Part shown: positions 45,645-54,731 of the stretch, piece after piece
Numbering within the stretch: the stretch's first letter is position 1
How the letters are laid out: the number at the start of each line of letters is the position of its first letter
NCBI RefSeq assembly: GCF_014696875.1
Contig: NZ_JACJQV010000091.1
Span: 1 to 64,000 of the forward strand
DNA from: Microcystis wesenbergii FACHB-1317
GTDB taxonomy: Bacteria > Cyanobacteriota > Cyanobacteriia > Cyanobacteriales > Microcystaceae
Reading direction: 5' to 3'
Length of the DNA stretch: 64,000 nucleotides
Notes under the pieces: generated by a model
The model's database searches: none
Told to the model about the DNA's origin: nothing
What the model saw: the letters and a program-made list of their open reading frames with translations, nothing else
Made by a program: the position numbers and the translations under genes

Positions 45645-47972
45645 ATGATTAATCGCCAAAGTTTGCTGAGATTCGCCCACAAGTTTAATCTCATTTTATT
45701 GATAATCGCTACAGTTTTTTGTCTTTGGAGTAATCCTGCTTTTGCCCATCGTCCCCATGATGTAATTAGTCAAGTGGAAGTTTCTCTCGATTTCCAGACA
45801 GATAATACAGTATATATCTTGGTGCGAAATAACTTTTATAAGTCTAGCGACGGAGGTAGCAACTGGACAAGATTAATTCAAGGTTTAGATTATACGGGGG
45901 AATTAAGTTCCCTATCCCTATCTCCCCTCAATAAAAATATTCTCTATTTAGCTTCAAGATCCGATGGCATTTATAAAAGTGAAGATGCGGGGGAATCTTG
46001 GCAGAAAGTTAATCAGGGTTTAGAAACTAACTTTATTAACTTCGTACAAATTGCCCCTTCCGATGCCAATATAGCAGTGGCAGTGGGATTAGAAAAAGGG
46101 GTTTATTTAACCGAAGATGGCGGTAAAAATTGGTCAAATATTTTCCCCACCACGGCACTGATAACTTCTCTAGCTATTACTCCCAACAATCCCGGGCGAA
46201 TTTTTTTCGGGGATGAACAGGGTAAATTATACACTTCCTCCGATGGGGGGAAAACTTGGCAGAATCTCCCCTTACCCGCTAATGTGGGGGCAGTGGATAC
46301 AATTGCTTTTTCTCCTAATCTAGACAGGGATAAAACCTTTTTTGTCGGTACAAAAGAAGCAGGTATTTTTAAAACCGTTGATGATGGTAAAACCTTCCAA
46401 GCCGTTAACGAAGGAATTAAGGATAAAATCATCGAAGACATCGTTATTTCTCCCGAATATGCCCAAAACTCCACCCTTTATGCCATTACTTGGTATGACG
46501 GAATGTATGTTTCTCAGGATGGGGGCAAAAGTTGGACAAAAATGAGCGCGGGTTTAACCAAAGATAAACAGGCTGATGATTATAATGTTCCCCACTTTAT
46601 GGATTTAAAAGTCGTTGAAGATACGATGTTTTTGGGGGGATTTAATGGCTTATTTAAAACCACGGATAGGGGCAAACAATGGCAGGAAATAGAAACTTTA
46701 GCCCGGGGAACAGTTATCGCCATGGCGGTTTCTCCTAATTATGCCGAGGATGCCACTGTCGTCATGGCTAATTATGTAGGCAATATCTTCATCAGTCGGG
46801 ATAAAGGGGAAACTTGGACACCAATTAATCGCGGTTTAGAGGTTTATCGACTTGGTAAAGATCCCGAAGAATCAGGACAAGATCCCCGGCGTTTCTTTGA
46901 CATTGCCTTTTCTCCTAACTATGGAGAAGATAGAACTATTTTTGCGGGGTTTTTACGCAATAAATTTGCCAAATCCGATAACAGTGGTGATTTCTGGAAA
47001 ATTATCGAAATCGATGAAGGAGTCCGCGGTCCGAGGATAGTTCCTTCCCCAGATTTTGCCAAGGATAAAACTCTTTTTCTCACCAATCAGCAGGGTAGAA
47101 TATTTCGTTCTACCGATGGAGGAAATACAGTTAAAAATATCAGTGAAGTGGGCAGAATTTTTGGTAATTATGCCCCTGCCATGGTAGCTTCCCCTGATTT
47201 TGCTAAGGATAAAACTTTGTTTGTCACGGGAAAAGAGGGTATTTATCAAAGTGTTGATGGTGGACTAACTTGGCAAAATGTCAGCCAAGGAACCCCCCTA
47301 TCAAAAACCTCTAATGTGCAGTTGGCAATGTCTCCCAATTATCCCAGTGATGGAACTATTTTTGCTGGGACAATTTCCGGTTTGTTTGTCAGCAAAGATG
47401 GGGCTAAAAGTTGGACAAAATTAGAAAAACCAGGGTTTAATCCCAATACCTCAGTAGAAACCATTGCTATCTCTCCTGATTACGCTAATGATCGCACGGT
47501 AATGGTTAGTTTACAGGGAGATGGTTTGTTTAAATCTACCGATGGCGGGGAAACTTTTAAATCAATTGGTGATCCTAAAATACCCCTAGTGAAAATTCAT
47601 AGTATCCCTTCCTCTGGGATCTCTGTTCAGTTTTCTCCTAATTACGCTCAAGATAAAACTTTATTCGGTTTTGGTGGCGCTAAAACTACAGTTTTTCGTT
47701 CCACCGATGGGGGAGAAACTTGGACAAGTGTAACTATTCCTCCTCACGCAGAAGAAAATACAACCCGCTATAAAATCGGTGAGTTTTTCTCTGGTCCCCT
47801 TGGCACAATCTTGCGCGTGGTTATCCCGATTCTCCTAGCAATCGCCGCTTATTTTCTGGTGGGTTTCCTGAAACTGGAGAAAGTTATTAATCTTCCTAAA
47901 TCCTTCTTCCCCATGGCAGCAGCATTTATGATTTTTCTGTTTGTTTTCTTCGCTATCATTAGCCAAGTTTAG
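45645..47972 (+). CDS. Secreted, membrane-anchored BNR/Ycf48-like beta-propeller protein
   Basis: 775 residues. A signal peptide (about 14-34, LILLIIATVFCLWSNPAFA ending at a cleavable AFA) leads to about 12-14 repeats of the BNR/Asp-box type (SSDGGKTWQN, KSTDGGETFKS, RSTDGGETWTS), enough for two propellers. Two C-terminal transmembrane helices (ILRVVIPILLAIAAYFLV and FPMAAAFMIFLFVFFAI) anchor it. Similar proteins include the PSII assembly factor Ycf48 and sortilin-like propellers, but Ycf48 is about 340 residues, so this is not it. Possible role in carbohydrate or protein binding at the envelope or thylakoid lumen. Confidence 0.8.
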   Translation: MINRQSLLRFAHKFNLILLIIATVFCLWSNPAFAHRPHDVISQVEVSLDFQTDNTVYILVRNNFYKSSDGGSNWTRLIQGLDYTGELSSLSLSPLNKNILYLASRSDGIYKSEDAGESWQKVNQGLETNFINFVQIAPSDANIAVAVGLEKGVYLTEDGGKNWSNIFPTTALITSLAITPNNPGRIFFGDEQGKLYTSSDGGKTWQNLPLPANVGAVDTIAFSPNLDRDKTFFVGTKEAGIFKTVDDGKTFQAVNEGIKDKIIEDIVISPEYAQNSTLYAITWYDGMYVSQDGGKSWTKMSAGLTKDKQADDYNVPHFMDLKVVEDTMFLGGFNGLFKTTDRGKQWQEIETLARGTVIAMAVSPNYAEDATVVMANYVGNIFISRDKGETWTPINRGLEVYRLGKDPEESGQDPRRFFDIAFSPNYGEDRTIFAGFLRNKFAKSDNSGDFWKIIEIDEGVRGPRIVPSPDFAKDKTLFLTNQQGRIFRSTDGGNTVKNISEVGRIFGNYAPAMVASPDFAKDKTLFVTGKEGIYQSVDGGLTWQNVSQGTPLSKTSNVQLAMSPNYPSDGTIFAGTISGLFVSKDGAKSWTKLEKPGFNPNTSVETIAISPDYANDRTVMVSLQGDGLFKSTDGGETFKSIGDPKIPLVKIHSIPSSGISVQFSPNYAQDKTLFGFGGAKTTVFRSTDGGETWTSVTIPPHAEENTTRYKIGEFFSGPLGTILRVVIPILLAIAAYFLVGFLKLEKVINLPKSFFPMAAAFMIFLFVFFAIISQV

Positions 47973-47984
47973 GAGAAATTTTCA

Positions 47985-48009
47985 CCGGCGGGGCTTGACA
48001 AATCCCGCC
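47985..48009. terminator. GC-rich hairpin after the propeller gene
   Basis: CGGCGGG (47985-47991) pairs with CCCGCCG (48003-48009) over an 11-base loop, 13 bases after the stop. The T-tract is absent, so it may be a weak or factor-dependent terminator; its distance from fumC on the other strand (84 bases) also fits a shared element. Confidence 0.45.
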
Positions 48010-48092
48010 GCTTGCCTTATACTTATATATATAATGGGAATCCGTGCCTGCCTGCGACCTCTGATTTTTACAGCAGTCAACCCCTCAGAGAA

Positions 48093-49496
48093 TTAACCAT
48101 CGGCAACGTAGGGATTGACCATCTTAGCGGGGTCAACAATGCGATCAAAATCCGCTTCCTTGATGTATCCCAGTTGCAAGGCTGCCACTTTCAGAGTTAA
48201 GTCCTTTTCTAGGGCATAATGAGCGACGTAGGCAGCCTTTTGGTAGCCAATCACGGGACTTAAAGCAGTCACCAGCATCAAGGATTGATTTAAAAAAGTC
48301 TCAATTTGTTTTTGATTAGCAGTCATCCCCTTAACCAAAAACTGACAGAAATTAGCGCAACCATCCGTGAGCAGCCGGATAGACTGCATGAGATTATGAA
48401 TCAACAGCGGTTTATAGACATTCATTTCCAGATGTCCTCCGGCGCCTCCCATCGTCACCGCTAAATCATTAGCCATAACCTGCACTGCTATCATCGATAA
48501 AGCTTCGCATTGGGTGGGATTAACTTTCCCCGGCATAATTGAAGAACCCGGTTCATTTTCCGGCAGCTGTAATTCTCCTAATCCACAACGGGGACCACAG
48601 CTAAGTAAACGGATATCATTAGCAATTTTATACAGGGAACTAGCGATAGTTTTCAGTCCCCCGCTCAAGAAAACCAGAGCATCATGGGAACCTTGCACGG
48701 TAAACTTATTAGGAGCGGTAATAAAGGGTAATTTGGTCAGATTAGCGATTTCGGCAGCCACATCTCGATCAAAATCTGGGGGAGCATTAATTCCTGTACC
48801 CACTGCTGTTCCTCCCAAGGATAAACGATAGACTTTTTCTAGACATTTTTCTAGCCAATCGCTGCCATCATCTAATAAACCCACATAACCGGAGAACTCT
48901 TGTCCGAGGGTTAAAGGAGTGGCATCCTGTAGGTGAGTCCGACCAATTTTAACTATATTTGCCCATAATTGCGCCTTTTCATCGAGACTATTCCGTAATA
49001 GTTGCAGACTGGGAATTAATTTTTCCTTGACTGCCAAGGCAACGGCAATATACATGGCCGAGGGAAAGGAATCATTAGTCGATTGGGACATATTAACATG
49101 ATCGTTGGGATCGACGGGAGTTTTGCTCCCCAGAGGATTCCCCGTCAGTTGACTACAACGATTGGAGATGACTTCGTTGATGTTCATGTTAAATTGAGTG
49201 CCACTTCCCGTCATCCAAACGTAGAGGGGAAAGTTATCTGCGTGTTGTCCGGCTAAAATTTCATCGCAGACTTGACAGATTAGGTTTTTTCTCTCCTGAC
49301 TGAGACGATTTTTTTGCTGATTGACAATTGCACAGGCTTTTTTGAGAATGGCATAGGACCGGATCATCTCCCGGGGTATGAGATTATCACCGATACTAAA
49401 GTATTGTAGGGATCTTTGGGTCTGCGCTCCCCAAAGTTTATCGGCAGGTACGGGAATTTCTCCCATGCTGTCTTTCTCGATGCGAAATTCTGTCAT
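48093..49496 (-). CDS. fumC: Class II fumarate hydratase
   Basis: Interconverts fumarate and malate. 467 residues with the superfamily signature [15 protein letters not shown] (about 315-329), [14 protein letters not shown] region (as [11 protein letters not shown], about 98-108), [17 protein letters not shown] (about 186-202) and [14 protein letters not shown] (about 267-280). The GSSxMPxKxNP motif carries the catalytic serine. Iron-free, oxygen-stable type. Promoter visible upstream. Confidence 0.97.
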   Translation of the reverse strand: MTEFRIEKDSMGEIPVPADKLWGAQTQRSLQYFSIGDNLIPREMIRSYAILKKACAIVNQQKNRLSQERKNLICQVCDEILAGQHADNFPLYVWMTGSGTQFNMNINEVISNRCSQLTGNPLGSKTPVDPNDHVNMSQSTNDSFPSAMYIAVALAVKEKLIPSLQLLRNSLDEKAQLWANIVKIGRTHLQDATPLTLGQEFSGYVGLLDDGSDWLEKCLEKVYRLSLGGTAVGTGINAPPDFDRDVAAEIANLTKLPFITAPNKFTVQGSHDALVFLSGGLKTIASSLYKIANDIRLLSCGPRCGLGELQLPENEPGSSIMPGKVNPTQCEALSMIAVQVMANDLAVTMGGAGGHLEMNVYKPLLIHNLMQSIRLLTDGCANFCQFLVKGMTANQKQIETFLNQSLMLVTALSPVIGYQKAAYVAHYALEKDLTLKVAALQLGYIKEADFDRIVDPAKMVNPYVADG

Positions 49497-49588
49497 CTTT
49501 AAGTTACTTCTGCGGTCAGGAAAAGATGGTCGTTATCTGGCCTGAAAAAGGGGGGTCGCAGGGCGACACGGACTCCCATTATAATAAA

Positions 49589-49618
49589 AGTATAAGTCAA
49601 GTCTAGCTGGTTTGTCAA
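49589..49618 (-). promoter_or_regulatory. Promoter of fumC
   Basis: Minus strand: TTGACA (49618-49613), 18 bases, TATACT (49594-49589). Transcription would start about 85 bases before the fumC ATG. A further TATAAT (49583-49578) lies just downstream with an overlapping TTGACT, possibly a second start. Confidence 0.7.
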
Positions 49619-49757
49619 GCCCTATTGGAACTTTTTCTGGCGGCATTTTTACCCGGGGGGTTGACAAGAATAACTGGCAGGGTGCTGGAGTGATTATGAG
49701 ACAAAAACTGTTATATTTTAGGGAAGATAATCAGTAAAAAAGACGGGATTGGAGACT

Positions 49758-50045
49758 ATGGACACAGCGATCGCATTAAGTTGGACATTGGGAATTATCT
49801 TAGGGTTGATGACCCTTTTGTTTATCTTACGGATCGTGCTGACTTGGAATCCACAGGTAGATTTAAATAGCTTTCCCTTTAATATTATTGCCTGGCCAAC
49901 GGAACCTTTTTTAATCCCCGTGCGTAAACTGATACCACCCTTGGGAGGAGTTGATATTTCTCCAATTATTTGGGTGGGAATTTGTACGCTACTGCGGGAA
50001 ATTCTTCTCGGTCAACAGGGTTTGATTACCATGGCCTTAAAATAA
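49758..50045 (+). CDS. YggT/Ycf19-family membrane protein
   Basis: 95 residues with two to three transmembrane helices (ALSWTLGIILGLMTLLFILR at the start; ISPIIWVGICTLLREILLG near the end) and the family core LTWNPQVDL ... PTEPFLIPVRKLIPPLGGVD. YggT/Ycf19 proteins act in membrane protein or chromosome organisation in bacteria and in chloroplast assembly; exact role unknown. The ATG at 49758 is preferred over the TTG at 49749: GGAG lies 4-7 bases upstream. Convergent with gshA, gap 4 bases. Confidence 0.9.
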   Translation: MDTAIALSWTLGIILGLMTLLFILRIVLTWNPQVDLNSFPFNIIAWPTEPFLIPVRKLIPPLGGVDISPIIWVGICTLLREILLGQQGLITMALK

Positions 50046-50049
50046 TTAT

Positions 50050-51204
50050 TTAAGCGACTAGAATGTGCTGACATAATTTATGTTCTAACTCTCGTTCCTG
50101 TTTTTCTAGGGTGATAATCGCCTGTTTGATAATACTTTTAACATCCATCCCCTGGTCGGATTGTTTTAACCATTGTTGTGCGGTGTTACCTTCGCGGAGG
50201 ATTTTTTGTAGGGGAGAGAGGAAACAACTAAAACCCCTTGCTTTAGCGACGGGATAAACTTGAACATAGAGGTCTTTAATCCAATCCCTAGCTAAGATTT
50301 CCCGGCCATCGTACCAATGTTTCAGGGTGGCATCAAGACTAAAACGCGCGGCTGCCTGTTCGTTTTCCTGGGTTAAAGTTAATAAATCCTCACTGCGATT
50401 ACTACTAGGTAATTGACTTAAAATTAGGGGATCTAATTGGGGATTCTGTAAAAGTTGAGTTAAACGGGCCTCTAAAAAAGCCATAACTGCTAATAAACTA
50501 ATAGGATCAGCAATCAGGTCACAAATTCGCAATTCTAGACGATTGAGATTATAGGGACGATTGCTACCGTTAGGACGTACCGACACCCAGAGATGACGAA
50601 CATTCTGCATCGTACCGAGTTTTAATTGTTCCTCAGTCCAAGTGACAAAATGTTTATGACTTTCAAAGAGGGGAACATAAGCGGGAGTTTGGGGGAAAAC
50701 TTGCCAACGACGGGAATGGGAACCGGTGATTTTACCGTCGAGAAAGGGAGAAGAAGCACTTAAAGCCAAGTATAAAGGAGCTTCTAGGCGAATTAAGCGA
50801 CAGGCACGCATTAAATCCTCATAATCGCTAATACCGACGTTAATATGAATACTGGCCGTGACTACATTAGTGCCGTAGGTCTGTTCGATATAGTCATGAT
50901 AGGGATTGTGGGGGTCACTGCGATAAAAATGTTGACTATCGCCCAAGGAGAGGGTACTGCCAGGGATTAGGGTATAATCGCCTAAACGACGCAAATATTG
51001 CCGTAGAGCGAGACGAGGTTTTAAAGTAGCGCATAAAAGACGGTCATAGTTAGTCATGGGAGCCGTGGTATATTCTACGTTACGACTATCCGGTTCCCGG
51101 ACAAAACCATCTAAATCCTTGACAATGCGATCGGATAAACCGATAATTTCTCCGGCTGCCGTTCCGGTGTACATTTCCACTTCAAAACCTTTACTTAGGA
51201 GCAT
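50050..51204 (-). CDS. gshA: Glutamate-cysteine ligase (cyanobacterial/EgtA-like type)
   Basis: First step of glutathione synthesis, also relevant to thiol defence. 384 residues; conserved GFEVEMYTGTAAGEIIGLSD at the start, VREPDSRNVEYTTAPMTNYD, TASIHINVGISDYEDLMRAC and RLELRICDL. These motifs match the GCS2-type ligases of cyanobacteria and plants rather than the E. coli type. The start is 43 bases downstream of the ORF at 51244 on the same strand. Confidence 0.92.
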   Translation of the reverse strand: MLLSKGFEVEMYTGTAAGEIIGLSDRIVKDLDGFVREPDSRNVEYTTAPMTNYDRLLCATLKPRLALRQYLRRLGDYTLIPGSTLSLGDSQHFYRSDPHNPYHDYIEQTYGTNVVTASIHINVGISDYEDLMRACRLIRLEAPLYLALSASSPFLDGKITGSHSRRWQVFPQTPAYVPLFESHKHFVTWTEEQLKLGTMQNVRHLWVSVRPNGSNRPYNLNRLELRICDLIADPISLLAVMAFLEARLTQLLQNPQLDPLILSQLPSSNRSEDLLTLTQENEQAAARFSLDATLKHWYDGREILARDWIKDLYVQVYPVAKARGFSCFLSPLQKILREGNTAQQWLKQSDQGMDVKSIIKQAIITLEKQERELEHKLCQHILVA

Positions 51205-51243
51205 CGTCTATCCACCCTGCTGTGTCTAATTTGTAGTGTGACA

Positions 51244-51636
51244 TTATTTGGACTGTAAATGACGTTCGATCAGTAGAATCGCCACTATATCATCAATGGG
51301 GCGATCGGGAAGACGCATCCCCTGGGGGATGAGTTTCTGTAATCCTTTGGGGGGAAACATCAGCCAATAGCGATCGCGAGCTTCTAGGGTACTATTGCGT
51401 TCATCCACTAGAGTAATTGGGATGGTGACACGAGCGGCAATTTTTTGGCGCCAACTTTTTGAGGTGGTTTGGTTCCCCATCACCAATAATTCGATCGGAT
51501 ATTGTTGACAGAGACTGGCTAAACGCTCGATCGCTTGTGACGATGCTATCACCTCATGGGTATAAATTTTCCCTGTCGATGACCTAACCGCGATCCCACA
51601 TTTATCCTTACCCGGATCAAAACCGAGAATACACAT
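51244..51636 (-). CDS. RuvC/YqgF-like RNase H-fold nuclease
   Basis: 130 residues beginning MCILGFDPGKDKCGIAVRSS, the first acidic motif of RuvC/YqgF-like resolvases, with VDERNSTLEARDRYW (second) and PIDDIVAILLIERHL (third Asp pair). YqgF-type proteins mature 16S rRNA; RuvC-type cut Holliday junctions. This short cyanobacterial form may do either. It is first in a likely unit with gshA. Confidence 0.8.
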   Translation of the reverse strand: MCILGFDPGKDKCGIAVRSSTGKIYTHEVIASSQAIERLASLCQQYPIELLVMGNQTTSKSWRQKIAARVTIPITLVDERNSTLEARDRYWLMFPPKGLQKLIPQGMRLPDRPIDDIVAILLIERHLQSK

Positions 51637-51998
51637 AGTTTTTATCTCCTGCAGCAGTGGTCGGTTTTATTAAATCAATAAATTAGGGTGTCGGGTGTTG
51701 GGGATTTCAGTTATCAGTGATCAGATTGCAGTTTTAAGTGGACAGTGTGAGGTGAAAACTACTGATTACTGTTTACTGTTCACTGCTCACTGATAACAGC
51801 AGCAAGGGAATCCCCAAATTTCTTGGTTTAATTATACTATGACTCTTGCCGATACAGTCACTACCATAATATTATGGTAGGAGCGCCTAGTGGCCAGTGA
51901 GTTGATCGAACTGCCTGCACCCAAAATGTCCTATAGATATTTCGACAAAATTGAGATGCAGCCCCGGAGATGAACTAGACCTGAAGAGGTAGAAATTT
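51637..51998. other. Intergenic region with a perfect 20-bp palindrome and a dispersed repeat
   Basis: CTACCATAATATTATGGTAG (51861-51880) is a perfect palindrome, and 51877-51928 is the second copy of the repeat at 31383-31434, which begins within it. Diverged heptamer words lie at 51706-51800. The palindrome could be an operator for the small gene at 51999, 119 bases away, or part of the repeat end. No gene is seen. Confidence 0.6.
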
Positions 51999-52223
51999 AT
52001 GAAAGCTGAAGATTTTGACCGCAAATTTGATGCTGGAGAAAATATCATCGAATACTTGGATTTAACTAAAATTAAACGTTCTAATTCCGAGGAACAAACA
52101 ATTGCCTTTGAGTTTCCCTCATGGATAATAGAGGCTCTTGAGCAAGAAAGTCAGCGTCGTGATTTACCGTTATAAGGTATTGCCCTGATTATTATTGCTT
52201 TGATGGGGGCAAAAGTTCTTTAA
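51999..52223 (+). pseudogene. BrnA/CopG-type antitoxin, truncated by a nonsense codon
   Basis: The frame gives 58 residues (MKAEDFDRKFDAGENIIEYL ... AFEFPSWIIEALEQESQRRD LPL) and stops at TAA 52173-52175; sense continues as GIALIIIALMGAKVL to a second TAA. Relatives of the FDxxFDxGEDI ribbon-helix-helix antitoxin group have Q at the stop position, so CAA to TAA is likely. GAGGT 8 bases before the ATG supports translation. No toxin gene (BrnT-type) is found on either side. The short form may still be made but lacks the C-terminal dimer strand or helix. Confidence 0.6.
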
Positions 52224-52462
52224 TTAACATCACTTTTATCTAAGTTCCCCGTTCCCTTAATCCTCTTTCATATCTCGAATCAGCAACGCCTAGGGAGAGT
52301 TTGTTGATAGCCAAGGGCTAAGAGATGACAGAGTTGGTGATATAGTAACTAAAGATCACATTTAAATCTAATCTTGCCATAGATGCACAAATCTCGAATC
52401 TGGCAACCCCAAAAATCTCCCGTCTCTAACATCAGTTTTAGCGATGAAATGAGGTAAGAATT

Positions 52463-54055
52463 TTGACGAAAATAATTAGCGATCGCATTGCCGTTTATCT
52501 GCTCATCGGTGGACTCCTGTTTAGAATCATCATCGCCCTGGGGCTTTATCCCGGGTACGATGAAGCCTATTATTACGTTTACAGCCATAATCTAGATTGG
52601 AGTTATTTCGATCATCCGCCAATAGTAGCGATTTCCACGGGTTTTGGGACTTGGATCACGGGATTAGTCAATCAATTTACCATTCGCTTCGGTACTCTCC
52701 TCCTCTATACTGGCAGCCTCTGTTTGCTATATCTGACGGCTTTAAAATTGTTCAGTTTGCCGGTCGCCAGAATGACTTTAGCGATCGCCACTCTCATCCC
52801 CATCTATGGGATTGTCTTCGGGATTCTCTCGCAGCCAGATAGTCCTTTAATCTTTTTTTGGTCATTAACAGTCTATTTAGCTGCCCAAGAATTCTGGCCA
52901 ATTCGGGAAAAAAACTATCATCCTAGCTATCGTCTCGCTTATATTGGACTTGCCGTAGGATTGGCGGTTTTAAGTAAATATCACGGCTTTATTTTGGGCT
53001 TTGGTTTAGTTTTATTTTGTCTGACCACTCCCCGCTATTGGCCTGTATTTAGATCCCCCTGGTTGGGATTAGGATTTATTCTCTTTTTGATAACTTTATT
53101 GCCAATTATCTACTGGAATATTAACCATGATTGGATTTCCTTTCGCTTTCATTTAGAGGACCGTTTTTCTGGAGAAGCCAAAACCTTTAATATTCTTGGT
53201 ATTCTCTCGGTTGTTGGCATTAGTATCGCCACGATGTTTCCTCCTTTTGGTCTGCCGATGTGGTGGGTGACATTTAAAAGTTTTGGCGAACAAATTCCTA
53301 ACTTTCTCTCGAAAAAAAGATTTTTTCATCGAGATGAAGAATCACTCAAAAAATGGTTAATTCTCTCGGTTTCTCTGCCTTTAATCCTGGGAATGCTTTA
53401 TGTGGGGGCTTCCCATTATCTCGCCCCTAGTTGGATTTTACCGGGGTTCTGGTCCTGCACAATTTTATTAGGAGAAAAGGCCAATACTTGGCAGCAATCT
53501 TCTCGAATCTGGGTAAAAAGATGGTTATGGGGATCGGGAATTTTTATCGTTACTGTTTTATCTATAGCAATGCTTCACGTTACTTTTGGCACTTTCCAAA
53601 AACCTAGTCAATACGCAATCTTTGGGGGAATTATTGCCCCAGAACAGGACCCTTCTCGGGAAATTGTCGATATCGATCAACTGCGCCAAGGCTTTGCTAA
53701 TTCGCCCAAATTATTAGCGCTCTTAAAAGAGTCTAGCTTCGTTTTTACCCATAATTTTTATGTGACAGCATGGCTAGATATGGCTCTTTATCCCCTAGTT
53801 CCTATTCCCGTCACCTGTTTTAACAATGATCAAAGGGGTTATCAAATTTGGTTTAATCCTCAAGAATGGATCGGTAAAAATGGTTTATTAATTACTACAA
53901 ATAGTTCTCTAGAAAGACCGGAAATAATCGATCGCTACCGTCCCTATTTCCAAGATATAACTAAAGTAGCTGTCATTCCGATCAAGCGCGGTGGTGTCGC
54001 CATCGAACAATTTCATGTTTACCAAGCTAAAGGACTAATTAAAACTTATCCTTAA
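52463..54055 (+). CDS. GT39-family (ArnT/PMT-type) membrane glycosyltransferase
   Basis: 530 residues with about ten to eleven transmembrane helices. Conserved early acidic motif GYDEAYYYVYS (about 33-43) and YFDHPPIVA of the GT39/GT83 superfamily; these lift sugars from polyprenyl-phosphate carriers to lipids or proteins. The C-terminal ~100 residues are soluble. A TTG start at 52463 is supported by GAGGTAAG 5-8 bases upstream. Acceptor unknown. Confidence 0.85.
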   Translation: MTKIISDRIAVYLLIGGLLFRIIIALGLYPGYDEAYYYVYSHNLDWSYFDHPPIVAISTGFGTWITGLVNQFTIRFGTLLLYTGSLCLLYLTALKLFSLPVARMTLAIATLIPIYGIVFGILSQPDSPLIFFWSLTVYLAAQEFWPIREKNYHPSYRLAYIGLAVGLAVLSKYHGFILGFGLVLFCLTTPRYWPVFRSPWLGLGFILFLITLLPIIYWNINHDWISFRFHLEDRFSGEAKTFNILGILSVVGISIATMFPPFGLPMWWVTFKSFGEQIPNFLSKKRFFHRDEESLKKWLILSVSLPLILGMLYVGASHYLAPSWILPGFWSCTILLGEKANTWQQSSRIWVKRWLWGSGIFIVTVLSIAMLHVTFGTFQKPSQYAIFGGIIAPEQDPSREIVDIDQLRQGFANSPKLLALLKESSFVFTHNFYVTAWLDMALYPLVPIPVTCFNNDQRGYQIWFNPQEWIGKNGLLITTNSSLERPEIIDRYRPYFQDITKVAVIPIKRGGVAIEQFHVYQAKGLIKTYP

Positions 54056-54155
54056 AGCAGTTATAGCGGATAGGGGATAGATAAAATAGTTCATATATAC
54101 TGATAGATGCTATCTCCTGAATTTTGTAAACTTTTTTACTTTTTACTTGGTAAAT

Positions 54156-54620
54156 ATGTCCATTCATCGAGTGCGTATTGCTAGAGATAAAGGGGAATTT
54201 GTCCAGTCCTTAGTTAATTTTAATCAGGGAATTGGACCCTTTCAAACCTATGCTGATGTCATCGCTTTTGCGGCGGCTTTAGGGGTAAGATATCAAGAGA
54301 GGGTGGCGATAGAAAATGTAGCGAAGGAACCCTCACCTATTAACCTAGAAATTTTTATTTCTCGTGGCTACGATACCCTAATCAAATTATTGGCAGTCAA
54401 TGAATTCCAAGACACAAAAATTCTTTCTCCCCACGGGGTAGATTCGGAAGCTTTGCGAGTGACACTTTTCGAGGAATATGCCAACGCTGGTTTAGCAAGA
54501 TTAGAACGAGAATTGCGCGGTGCGGTGGATTATACTGAAAGATTATTGTTAATTATCAGTCAAGAACGTTTTCGAGAAATTACTGCCACAACGGAATTCG
54601 ATTTAGGCAGATTTTTGTAG
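54156..54620 (+). CDS. Dnd system-associated protein 4-like (orphan)
   Basis: 154 residues from the ATG at 54156. The order RIARDKGEFVQSLVNF, GIGPFQTYADVIAFAAALGV, INLEIFISRGYDTLIKLLAV, EEYANAGLARLERELRGAVD and FDLGRFL at the end match the family annotated next to DNA phosphorothioation (dnd) genes. No dndABCDE or restriction gene is nearby, so this is a lone member. In Dnd islands it is thought to be an accessory; its role here is unknown. Confidence 0.75.
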   Translation: MSIHRVRIARDKGEFVQSLVNFNQGIGPFQTYADVIAFAAALGVRYQERVAIENVAKEPSPINLEIFISRGYDTLIKLLAVNEFQDTKILSPHGVDSEALRVTLFEEYANAGLARLERELRGAVDYTERLLLIISQERFREITATTEFDLGRFL

Positions 54621-54731
54621 TAGAAATCTTAGTTAAGTACCTAAGTAGAATTAATTCCACATCTCTAACCACCTCTTGCCTCTTGCCTCTTGCCTATCTT
54701 CACTAGGAAATTAATTTTGCACGACTACTTA

